A stretch of DNA of 5,269 bases from an uncultured Erysipelotrichaceae bacterium (GCA_900317015.1 ONFH01000183.1:1-5269), one strand, 5' to 3'; shown: positions 1 to 4,615, numbered from the stretch's first letter. Notes: a model not told the origin generated them from the letters alone. Numbers and translations are program-made.

Positions 1-23
1 GTTGTTTATACAGAGATTACATT

Positions 24-29
24 AAGGAG
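24..29 (+). promoter_or_regulatory. Ribosome binding site of the cupin gene
   Basis: AAGGAG lies 10 bases before the ATG at 40 and supports that start. The promoter must lie left of the window or within the first 25 bases. Nothing there is a convincing -10/-35 pair. Confidence 0.75.
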
Positions 30-39
30 AAGTGATAAC

Positions 40-366
40 ATGAATAAAGTGATTAAAGCAGGAGAAGTATTTAAACTTAAGGATTTAATTCCTTATCAGG
101 AAGGGCAAATCGTCAATATGGATGTGGTTCATAATGATGAAATGAAGTTTGCCATTATGGCATTTGATGAAGGGACTGGGTTATCAGAACATGCAGCCCC
201 AGGTGAAGCATTGATCTTTGTTTTAGATGGGGAAGGCATCATTGGTTATGAAGGTGAAGAACATTTAATCAAAGCTGGGGAACAGTTCCACTTTGCCAAA
301 GGTGGCTTACATTACGTCAAGGCCACTAAGAAGTTCAAGATGGGCTTATTATTAACATTAGCATAG
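40..366 (+). CDS. Small single-domain cupin protein
   Basis: This 108-residue cytoplasmic protein has no signal peptide or membrane segment and fits a single cupin_2-type beta-barrel. The first cupin motif is degenerate: around residues 45-66 it reads GTGLSEHAAPGEAL followed by FVLDGEG. It keeps His51 and Glu56, but Ala53 sits where many cupins have the second metal-binding His. The second motif is AGEQFHFAKGGLH at residues 79-91, with His91 in the expected place and no Pro in the usual PxG position. Small cupins with an EHxAP-type first motif are common in Clostridia and their relatives and mostly have no assigned function. Metal binding is possible but weakened here, so an enzymatic role should not be assumed. 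A small-molecule-binding or isomerase-like role cannot be chosen from sequence. The gene stands alone: a terminator follows it, and its upstream neighbour is outside the window. Confidence 0.88.
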   Translation: MNKVIKAGEVFKLKDLIPYQEGQIVNMDVVHNDEMKFAIMAFDEGTGLSEHAAPGEALIFVLDGEGIIGYEGEEHLIKAGEQFHFAKGGLHYVKATKKFKMGLLLTLA

Positions 367-375
367 ATGTATTCG

Positions 376-397
376 AGGAAGTCAATGACTTCCTTTT
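376..397 (+). terminator. Rho-independent terminator of the cupin gene
   Basis: AGGAAGTCA at 376-384 and TGACTTCCT at 386-394 are perfect inverted repeats. In practice this gives a stem of about 7 bp with a small loop, followed by TTTTATTTAT. It begins 10 bases after the stop codon and separates the cupin gene from the secreted-protein operon. Confidence 0.75.
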
Positions 398-427
398 ATT
401 TATACCTTCAAATCATTAGAATTTCTG

Positions 428-447
428 ATCATCAATATCTTGATAAT
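428..447. promoter_or_regulatory. Inverted repeat upstream of the transglutaminase-like operon
   Basis: ATCATCAA (428-435) and TTGATAAT (440-447) form an inverted repeat with 7 of 8 positions complementary and a 4-base spacer (TATC). It ends 27 bases before the -10 hexamer, a position that would suit an activator or an upstream operator half. There is no T-run, so it is not a terminator. Short AT-rich inverted repeats also arise by chance, so this is only a candidate protein-binding site. Confidence 0.3.
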
Positions 448-451
448 GTGC

Positions 452-480
452 GTGGTGTTTTTAGGAATTGGGAGTATAAT
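452..480 (+). promoter_or_regulatory. Probable promoter of the two-gene transglutaminase-like operon
   Basis: A perfect -10 hexamer TATAAT lies at 475-480. The -35 region at 17-base spacing (452-457, GTGGTG) matches the consensus poorly, which suggests dependence on an activator or an imperfect sigma-A promoter. Transcription would start near 487, giving a very short leader of about 17 bases that contains the ribosome site AAGGAG at 490-495, 8 bases before the ATG at 504. Confidence 0.6.
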
Positions 481-503
481 AGAGGACAAAAGGAGAAGGT
501 ATT

Positions 504-1388
504 ATGAAAAATCTGAAGAAATTTACAAGTATGTTTTTAAGTGCGATGATGGTCGTCACATTCAATGGGGCCAGCATCTATGCACAAGGGGATGCGACAA
601 CTGATGCAGCAGCTGCTCAGTCAACGGATACTCAGACAACAGATTCGACTGAGAAGACTACTGAACCTGCTAAAGAACCATTTACAGGCTGGAAAACATC
701 AGGCAGTAAGAAGTATTACTATGTCAACGATAAGAAAGTCACTGGACTTTATAAAGTTGGTAAGAAATACTATTACTTCAATAAGAGTGGTGTGATGCAG
801 AAAGGGACGACAAAAGTCGGCAATACGACTTATTATTTATTAAGCAATGGTGTTCTTGATGTCAAGAAAGTTGGTAAGAAAGCTTACTATAACAAGAACA
901 ATCAGCGTATTGATTACTATGATGGCTATGAATATGAAACGATCTTAACAGCTAAGAAGATCTTAAATAAGATCACTAAGAAGTCTGATTCTAAAGAGAC
1001 GAAACGTTTAAAAGCCTTTAAATGGGTCCAGGCTAAGACATATCAGATCAAGAGAGCATTCACATTCCAGAAGGGCTGGATGGCCATTTATGCCAATGAC
1101 CATTTCAAACCAAACTATAAAGGTGATTGTCATGCCGATGGCTGTGCCTTTGCTTATTTAGCATATGCGATCGGTTATAAAAATGTTAAAGTTGTCTGTG
1201 ATAGTAAGAAGGGTGGCAATAACAATCATTGCTTTACGGAAATTGATGGTCGTGTTTATGATCCACTATTTGCTACAAGCTATGGCTTCAAGACAAACTA
1301 CAATGTTTCTTATAAAACATATCGTGATGGGAAGGCTGTTTCATTCAAGGTGCCTTATGCCACAATGAAACCAGTGAAGAAGAAATAA
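504..1388 (+). CDS. Secreted cell-wall-binding-repeat protein with transglutaminase-like domain (copy 1)
   Basis: This is a 294-residue exported protein. Residues 1-27 are a Sec signal peptide with a likely cut after IYA27; no Cys follows, so it is not a lipoprotein. Residues 28-59 are a Thr/Ser/Ala/Glu-rich linker. Residues 60-136 hold about four repeats of roughly 20 residues (for example LYKVGKKYYYFNKSGVMQKG), resembling choline- or cell-wall-binding (CW_binding) repeats, here very rich in Lys and Tyr with one Trp (W63). Residues 142-180 are helical (SDSKETKRLKAFKWV), typical of the lead-in to transglutaminase-like domains. The core follows: Cys209 in GDCH with the family's downstream IG, His242 in NHCFTEI and Asp253 in VYDPLF, a complete Cys-His-Asp triad. 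The family includes protein cross-linkers, proteases and amidases, and the substrate here is unknown. Retention at the cell wall is inferred from the repeats; there is no LPxTG sorting signal. The start is fixed by the signal peptide and AAGGAG at 490-495. The next gene begins 27 bases downstream with no terminator between. Confidence 0.88.
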   Translation: MKNLKKFTSMFLSAMMVVTFNGASIYAQGDATTDAAAAQSTDTQTTDSTEKTTEPAKEPFTGWKTSGSKKYYYVNDKKVTGLYKVGKKYYYFNKSGVMQKGTTKVGNTTYYLLSNGVLDVKKVGKKAYYNKNNQRIDYYDGYEYETILTAKKILNKITKKSDSKETKRLKAFKWVQAKTYQIKRAFTFQKGWMAIYANDHFKPNYKGDCHADGCAFAYLAYAIGYKNVKVVCDSKKGGNNNHCFTEIDGRVYDPLFATSYGFKTNYNVSYKTYRDGKAVSFKVPYATMKPVKKK

Positions 1389-1403
1389 AAAAAGGATTTT
1401 AAA

Positions 1404-1408
1404 GAGGG
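1404..1408 (+). promoter_or_regulatory. Ribosome binding site of transglutaminase-like copy 2
   Basis: GAGGG lies 7 bases before the ATG at 1416. The 27-base gap between the two paralogues holds this site but neither a hairpin nor a recognisable promoter, supporting co-transcription from the promoter at 452-480. Confidence 0.65.
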
Positions 1409-1415
1409 AATAATA

Positions 1416-2267
1416 ATGAAGAAAACACTAAGCGTTATTTTAAGCATCATGATGATGCTGACCTTAACAACAGGCAGTATTTATGCCGAAGGGGAAACGA
1501 CAACGGCTGCTCAGACAACAGATATAGAGACATCAGAACCAACAGACCCTGTCCAGGCACCATTTACTGGATGGAAAACAGAAGGCAGTAAGAAGTACTA
1601 CTATGTCAAAGATAAGAAAGTCACAGGTCTTTATAAAGTCGGTAAGAAATACTATTACTTTAATAAGAATGGTGTCATGCAGAAAGGAACGACAAAAGTT
1701 GGGAAGACAACATACTTCCTTTTAAAGGATGGCACACTTGATGTGAAGAAAGTTGGTAAGAAAGCATATTATAACAAGAATAATCAGCGTATTGATTATT
1801 ATGATGGTTATGAATATGAAACGATCTTAAGAGCTAAGAAGATCATTAGTCAGATCACTAAGAAATCTGATTCTAAAGAGACAAAGCGTTTAAAAGCTTT
1901 TAAGTGGGTCATGAAGAAAACGTATAAGACAAGACGTAAGTTTAGATTCCAGAAGGGCTGGTTAGCTATTCATGCCAATGACCATTTCTTACCACCATAT
2001 ACTGGCGACTGTCATGGTGATGCTTGCGCCTTTGCTTATTTAGCTTATGCAATTGGTTATAAGAATGTTAAAGTCTGCTGCGACAGCAAGGCGAAGAACC
2101 ATAATAACCATTGCTTTACAGAAATTAATGGACGTGTCTTTGATCCATTATTTGCGGAAGCAAAGAGCTTTAAAAAGAATTACAATGTTTCTTATAAGAC
2201 TTACATTGATGGCAAACAGATCGATTTCAAGATCCCTTATGCCACAATGAAACCTGTTAAGAAATAG
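1416..2267 (+). CDS. Secreted cell-wall-binding-repeat protein with transglutaminase-like domain (copy 2)
   Basis: This 283-residue paralogue of the upstream gene aligns without gaps from residue 50 onward. I count 187 identities in 230 aligned positions (about 81%). Residues 1-24 are the signal peptide (likely cut after IYA24) and have diverged strongly from copy 1. Residues 25-49 are a shorter linker, residues 50-126 hold the Lys/Tyr-rich wall-binding-type repeats, and the transglutaminase-like domain covers about 132-283. The triad is intact: Cys199 (GDCHGD), His232 (NHCFTE) and Asp243 (VFDPLF). The extra cysteines of copy 1 are kept (C204, C222, C233) and one more is added (C221). Differences gather in the region before the catalytic Cys (residues 166-196) and in loops near residues 224-229, 247-251 and 264-270, which may tune substrate choice. 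That is inference. The gene is second in the operon and is followed at once by a strong terminator. The product is expected to act outside the cell, attached non-covalently to the wall. Confidence 0.88.
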   Translation: MKKTLSVILSIMMMLTLTTGSIYAEGETTTAAQTTDIETSEPTDPVQAPFTGWKTEGSKKYYYVKDKKVTGLYKVGKKYYYFNKNGVMQKGTTKVGKTTYFLLKDGTLDVKKVGKKAYYNKNNQRIDYYDGYEYETILRAKKIISQITKKSDSKETKRLKAFKWVMKKTYKTRRKFRFQKGWLAIHANDHFLPPYTGDCHGDACAFAYLAYAIGYKNVKVCCDSKAKNHNNHCFTEINGRVFDPLFAEAKSFKKNYNVSYKTYIDGKQIDFKIPYATMKPVKK

Positions 2268-2270
2268 AGT

Positions 2271-2298
2271 AAAAGTCGGTTGATCCGACTTTTTGTTT
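2271..2298 (+). terminator. Rho-independent terminator of the transglutaminase-like operon
   Basis: AAAAGTCGG (2271-2279) and CCGACTTTT (2285-2293) form a perfect 9-bp stem with loop TTGAT, followed by TGTTTT. It starts 4 bases after the stop codon of copy 2. Confidence 0.85.
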
Positions 2299-2320
2299 TA
2301 TACTGTTTAAGAAATAAAAA

Positions 2321-2349
2321 TGATCATGATATTTTAGTTGTGATAGAAT
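2321..2349 (+). promoter_or_regulatory. Extended -10 promoter of secreted calcium-loop protein copy 1
   Basis: TGA-TAGAAT places an extended -10 TG before a 5/6 hexamer at 2344-2349. The -35 at 17-base spacing is weak (TGATCA, 2321-2326). The same arrangement, with GTTGTGATA.AATA at the core, is kept before the second copy, which supports it as a real promoter. Transcription would start near 2356. Confidence 0.6.
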
Positions 2350-2365
2350 AGATTTATATCATGAT
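2323..2365. promoter_or_regulatory. Paired ATCATGAT palindromes around the promoter
   Basis: The perfect 8-base palindrome ATCATGAT occurs at 2323-2330 (over the -35 region) and at 2358-2365 (just after the expected start point), with a related ATCATGAG at 2372-2379. Sites on both sides of a -10 are a classic place for a repressor. The second copy's promoter has the half-box ATCAT at matching places (3238 and 3271). This is a candidate operator only; the boxes are short and AT-rich. Confidence 0.3.
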
Positions 2366-2384
2366 GTAGGAATCATGAGAAACT

Positions 2385-2390
2385 AGGGGG
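2385..2390 (+). promoter_or_regulatory. Long-spaced ribosome binding site, calcium-loop protein copy 1
   Basis: AGGGGG sits 12 bases before the ATG at 2403, longer than the 7-10 bases seen for the other genes here. The ATG is still the best start: it opens a complete signal peptide, the frame is closed by a TGA at 2376-2378, and no other start codon lies between. Confidence 0.55.
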
Positions 2391-2402
2391 AAAATATTAT
2401 TT

Positions 2403-3107
2403 ATGAAAAAGCAATTGATTGCGGGACTGGCCTCATTGATGATGGTCGTTCCAACTGTAGGAAATATACAAGCCAAATCATCAAGTGCAAAGTTAATGGA
2501 TCAGTTTGTCGCCGCTTATCGTAAGGGAGATTATCAAAAGGCAAAAGCAGTCACAAATAAGATGAGTGCTACGGTTGAAGAACCATGTGCTTATAAGATG
2601 TCTAAAGCCATGAAGAAAGCTTATAAGGCTAAGGTCAAATCATATATTAAACGTTATGGCGCTGACTGGAGCTTCGATGTACCGGTCTCAAAAACAAATC
2701 AGGTGAAAGGATTTAGTTTGAGTGACCTAGATGGTGACGGAAAAGCGGAACTCATCATTATTAGAAAAGATATCTATGAATCAGGGACAACATCCTATAA
2801 TGTCTTTACCTTTAAAAAGAACAAGGCTGTTAGAATTGGTAAAAATATTAAAATGGGCATTGATGGGTATCTTCATGCGTATCCAGGAAAGAAAGGCGTT
2901 TACTTTTTTGCCCAGGATCATTCCATCCTTGATCTTGAAAAAGGTGTGATCAAAAAGGGTAAGTTTAAATGGCAACGAATTAAGTCTCCTGTTCAAGGTG
3001 GAACGGCAACTTATGAAAACTTTATGTCTAATCTTGTTTTAAAAATGAGTTTACCAGATCATTTTGATAATGGTAATAATCGTGTTGATTTAAGTTTGTT
3101 TAACTAA
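2403..3107 (+). CDS. Secreted protein with one DxDxDGxxE calcium-loop motif (copy 1)
   Basis: This is a 234-residue exported protein of unknown function. Residues 1-24 are a Sec signal peptide (MKK, then a hydrophobic core, likely cut after IQA24); there is no lipobox Cys. Residues 27-54 form a basic helical segment (LMDQFVAAYRKGDYQKAKA) that resembles half of a TPR-like helical hairpin. Residues 61-85 are rich in Lys and Ala. At 106-118 the motif LSDLDGDGKAELI gives Asp108, Asp110, Asp112 and Glu116, the calcium loop seen in VCBS/FG-GAP-like proteins and in many Firmicute exported proteins with an 'aliDlDgDGipELiv' segment. Beta-strand-like stretches follow (YNVFTF; GVYFFA). Calcium binding and an extracellular binding role are inferred from that motif. 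No catalytic motif is seen. It is monocistronic, with its own promoter and terminator, and is duplicated at 3317-4015; identity is about 70% by eye. Its N-terminal 49 residues differ at one position only. Confidence 0.85.
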   Translation: MKKQLIAGLASLMMVVPTVGNIQAKSSSAKLMDQFVAAYRKGDYQKAKAVTNKMSATVEEPCAYKMSKAMKKAYKAKVKSYIKRYGADWSFDVPVSKTNQVKGFSLSDLDGDGKAELIIIRKDIYESGTTSYNVFTFKKNKAVRIGKNIKMGIDGYLHAYPGKKGVYFFAQDHSILDLEKGVIKKGKFKWQRIKSPVQGGTATYENFMSNLVLKMSLPDHFDNGNNRVDLSLFN

Positions 3108-3112
3108 TTATG

Positions 3113-3137
3113 AAGACGTGAGTGATCACGTCTTTTT
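3113..3137 (+). terminator. Rho-independent terminator, calcium-loop protein copy 1
   Basis: AAGACGTGA (3113-3121) pairs with TCACGTCTT (3126-3134) in a 9-bp stem closed by a GTGA loop, which is a GNRA tetraloop, and is followed by a run of T to 3137. The same hairpin follows the second copy. Confidence 0.88.
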
Positions 3138-3230
3138 ATGTCTCGTTAGATCAGAAATCATGACAAATTATCATGAAATCTGTTAAGAAGCAGAGAAGAG
3201 ACAACTGACTTTATTCTAGGTATGGTTAAT
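3138..3230. other. Spacer between the two duplicated units
   Basis: This AT-rich stretch has no reading frame of note, no hairpin with a T-run and no RNA-gene-like structure. It does carry two ATCATGA boxes (3157-3163 and 3170-3176), 13 bases apart start to start, which match the boxes around the upstream unit's promoter. They lie about 83-100 bases before the -10 of the second copy. Confidence 0.4.
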
Positions 3231-3235
3231 AAAAA

Positions 3236-3264
3236 TAATCATAGTGAAACAGTTGTGATAAAAT
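3236..3264 (+). promoter_or_regulatory. Extended -10 promoter of secreted calcium-loop protein copy 2
   Basis: TGA-TAAAAT gives an extended -10 with a 5/6 hexamer at 3259-3264. The -35 at 17-base spacing is weak (TAATCA, 3236-3241). ATCAT half-boxes at 3238 and 3271 flank the -10 as in the first copy, with a 2-base shift in the second box. Confidence 0.6.
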
Positions 3265-3298
3265 AAAGATATCATAAATAGGAAAGTCATTATGAATT

Positions 3299-3303
3299 GG
3301 GGG
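3299..3303 (+). promoter_or_regulatory. Long-spaced ribosome binding site, calcium-loop protein copy 2
   Basis: GGGGG sits 13 bases before the ATG at 3317. The frame upstream is closed by a TGA at 3293-3295 and the ATG opens the signal peptide, so this start is kept. A 6-codon frame, ATG 3292 to TAA 3310-3312 (MNWGYF), spans the G-run, ends 4 bases before the real start and has its own AGGA at 3280-3283, so a leader peptide with coupled translation is possible. Confidence 0.5.
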
Positions 3304-3316
3304 TATTTTTAAGATT

Positions 3317-4015
3317 ATGAAGAAGCAATTGATTGCCGGACTGGCTTCATTGATGATGGTCGTGCCAACCGTAGGCAATGTACAAGCAAAATCATCAAGC
3401 GCAAAATTAATGGATCAGTTCGTCGCAGCCTATCGTAAAGGTGATTATCAGAAGGCAAAAGCTGCATCAAATAAAATGGTTGGTATGACTGAAGAGCCAT
3501 GTGCGTATAAGATGTCGAAAGCTATGAAGAAGGCTTATAAAGCAACAGTTCAAAAGTACATCAAGCGTTATGGCGATAACTGGGGAGATGCGACTGGTGA
3601 TGAAAAACAGACAACACGTGTTGATGGTTATGCTTTAAGCGATGTCGATGGGGATGGAAAGGCAGAATTATTTATCGTCACTATGGACTTATATGCTCGT
3701 CCTTCAACGGAATACAATGTTTATACGTTTAAAAAGAATAAAGCTGTCCATATTGGTAAAAATCTTGAAATGTTAGATGGTTATCTTCATGCGTATCCAG
3801 GAAAAAAAGGTGTTTATTTCTTTGCCCAGGATCATAGTACTTTAGATCTCAAGAAAGGGATCATCAAGAATGGTAAGTTTAAATGGAAGGATATTCAATT
3901 TCCAGGGCCTGATGGTTCTAAAAATTGGTATAAATTCTTACGTAAGTTTACATTAAAGATGTATTTAAATGGGCATTTTAAAAATGGTCATGTCGATCTA
4001 AGCTTATTTAAGTAA
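3317..4015 (+). CDS. Secreted protein with one DxDxDGxxE calcium-loop motif (copy 2)
   Basis: This 232-residue paralogue of 2403-3107 has the same layout. Residues 1-24 are a signal peptide (cut after VQA24) and 27-54 a basic helical segment. The calcium-loop motif is LSDVDGDGKAELF, with Asp109, Asp111, Asp113 and Glu117. The C-terminal half contains a 21-residue block at 154-174 (from DGYLHAYPG to FFAQDHS) that is identical in both copies and has the same residue numbers. The regions that differ most are residues 87-102 (just before the calcium loop) and about 191-215, so these are likely surface loops. The protein is basic, like its twin and the wall-binding proteins upstream, which would favour contact with anionic wall polymers; this is inference. 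No catalytic motif, LPxTG signal or lipobox is present. Function is unknown. Confidence 0.85.
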   Translation: MKKQLIAGLASLMMVVPTVGNVQAKSSSAKLMDQFVAAYRKGDYQKAKAASNKMVGMTEEPCAYKMSKAMKKAYKATVQKYIKRYGDNWGDATGDEKQTTRVDGYALSDVDGDGKAELFIVTMDLYARPSTEYNVYTFKKNKAVHIGKNLEMLDGYLHAYPGKKGVYFFAQDHSTLDLKKGIIKNGKFKWKDIQFPGPDGSKNWYKFLRKFTLKMYLNGHFKNGHVDLSLFK

Positions 4016-4020
4016 TTGTT

Positions 4021-4045
4021 AAGGCGTGAGTGATCACGTCTTTTT
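4021..4045 (+). terminator. Rho-independent terminator, calcium-loop protein copy 2
   Basis: AAGGCGTGA (4021-4029), loop GTGA, TCACGTCTT (4034-4042), then T to 4045. Compared with the first copy one A-U pair has become a G-U pair, so the 9-pair stem and the GNRA-type loop are preserved. Confidence 0.88.
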
Positions 4046-4067
4046 ACGTGTCTCAGGAAGTGATGTA

Positions 4068-4076
4068 TGATACAAT
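4068..4076 (+). promoter_or_regulatory. Extended -10 promoter of the SseB-like/phosphatase operon
   Basis: TGA-TACAAT is an extended -10 with a 5/6 hexamer at 4071-4076. No good -35 is seen at 17-base spacing. Transcription would start near 4083, a few bases before the ribosome site. Confidence 0.6.
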
Positions 4077-4092
4077 GAGGATAGATACAAAA

Positions 4093-4098
4093 AAGGAG
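4093..4098 (+). promoter_or_regulatory. Ribosome binding site that decides the start of the SseB-like gene
   Basis: AAGGAG ends 2 bases before an ATG at 4101 but 8 bases before the in-frame ATG at 4107. The other genes here use 7-10 bases, so 4107 is the better start. Confidence 0.75.
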
Positions 4099-4106
4099 TA
4101 ATGATA

Positions 4107-4601
4107 ATGGAACCTTCATTAGATAATAGACAATTATGTATTTTACTAGATGTACTTAAGGAAAGAGAAGATTCGGATGTATTAGAAGAAACATTCCGTT
4201 TGATTGCCGAACAATCTTATTTCTTAGGAGTTGTGAACTTCTCTAAACAGCCAATCGTGCAAAAGGATGGCTCGCTTCGCTTACAGCCAATGACGGAAAT
4301 TAAATTCCCAATGTTAGTCAATGGAGACAAGCAGACATTCTATCCAGCCTTTACAGACTATATGGAACTAAAGAAGTGGGATCAGAATAGTGATCAGGGA
4401 ATGGCTTTACCATTCTGCATTGATGACTATGTAGAAATATTAGAACAAGATCCTACAGTTTCAGGGATCGTCATCAATGCCTTTAATCAGAGCTTTATCG
4501 TTTATAAGGAAATGTTGCAGCATTTACTAGAGGTAAGAAAGCAGAATAAGCCTTATGATAAGAGACGTACTTTCTTACAGGATATTGCCCTTGTGAAATA
4601 A
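4107..4601 (+). CDS. SseB N-terminal-domain family protein
   Basis: This is a 164-residue cytoplasmic protein from the preferred ATG at 4107 (an ATG at 4101 would add two residues but is too close to AAGGAG). It has no signal peptide or membrane segment. Family signs are the central FYPAFTDYMELKKW (residues 78-91), then MALPFCIDDYVEIL (99-112), and DPTVSGIVINAF with FIVYKEML (115-137). This is the familiar SseB_N pattern of 'vFTdweeLekW', a Ser/Asp helix and 'pevaGvviNPfgenlvl'. The domain is named after enterobacterial SseB, but Firmicute members are of unknown function and there is nothing here to suggest a type III secretion role. The gene sits 18 bases upstream of a tyrosine-phosphatase gene with no terminator between, so the two are probably co-transcribed from the extended -10 at 4068-4076. 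Confidence 0.82.
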   Translation: MEPSLDNRQLCILLDVLKEREDSDVLEETFRLIAEQSYFLGVVNFSKQPIVQKDGSLRLQPMTEIKFPMLVNGDKQTFYPAFTDYMELKKWDQNSDQGMALPFCIDDYVEILEQDPTVSGIVINAFNQSFIVYKEMLQHLLEVRKQNKPYDKRRTFLQDIALVK

Positions 4602-4607
4602 TTTTTT

Positions 4608-4615
4608 GGAAGTGA
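4608..4615 (+). promoter_or_regulatory. Ribosome binding site of the phosphatase gene
   Basis: GGAAGTGA matches the anti-Shine-Dalgarno complement GGAGGTGA at 7 of 8 positions and lies 4 bases (8 from the GGA core) before the ATG at 4620. Confidence 0.65.

Larger units (their letters stand above)
504..2267 (+). repeat. Tandem gene duplication A (two transglutaminase-like paralogues)
   Basis: Coding regions 504-1388 and 1416-2267 are direct, same-strand copies. Their C-terminal 230 residues align with no gap. The signal peptide and linker differ in length and sequence. Unlike duplication B, only the coding unit is doubled: there is one promoter before and one terminator after the pair. Confidence 0.9.
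2316..3137 (+). repeat. Duplication B, unit 1 (promoter, gene and terminator)
   Basis: This unit and 3231-4045 are direct copies of a whole transcription unit. The extended -10, the G-rich ribosome site, the open reading frame and the GTGA-loop terminator are all doubled in the same order. The 90 bases between the units (3138-3230) have no counterpart that I can align. Confidence 0.8.
3231..4045 (+). repeat. Duplication B, unit 2 (promoter, gene and terminator)
   Basis: This is the second copy of the transcription unit at 2316-3137. It starts at an A-rich run before the ATCAT box and ends after the T-run of the terminator. The copies are old enough for silent positions to have diverged widely, so this is not a recent amplification or an assembly artefact. 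Confidence 0.8.

Noticed and set aside
565..795. A 76-codon + strand frame inside transglutaminase-like copy 1 (and similar frames at 1165-1368 and 2047-2250)
   Set aside because: They lie in a different phase within clearly coding sequence, have no ribosome site, and the frames at 1165 and 2047 resemble each other only because the host genes are paralogues.
2718..2754. EF-hand or dockerin reading of the DxDxDG motif
   Set aside because: Only one loop is present, Glu follows at the DxDxDGxxE spacing of VCBS/FG-GAP-like loops and not at EF-hand position 12, and there is no paired dockerin repeat.
2731..2949. A 72-codon + strand frame inside calcium-loop copy 1
   Set aside because: Shadow of the main gene with no ribosome site and no counterpart kept in the second copy.
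3138..3230. Small RNA or riboswitch between the calcium-loop genes
   Set aside because: No stable stem with a T-run and no known riboswitch core; only short ATCATGA boxes are seen.
2781..3500. Antisense frames at 2781-2996 and 3315-3500
   Set aside because: No ribosome site or promoter on the minus strand. They lie opposite strongly conserved coding sequence and have no recognisable product.
504..4015. Sortase or lipoprotein anchoring of the four exported proteins
   Set aside because: No LPxTG-type motif, no C-terminal hydrophobic tail and no Cys at the signal-peptide cleavage sites.
2316..4045. Transposon or other mobile element as the cause of the duplications
   Set aside because: No transposase, terminal inverted repeats or target-site duplications are visible. 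The copies are diverged direct repeats, as expected from unequal recombination.
4101..4106. ATG at 4101 as the start of the SseB-like gene
   Set aside because: Only 2 bases from AAGGAG; the ATG at 4107 has the normal 8-base spacing.
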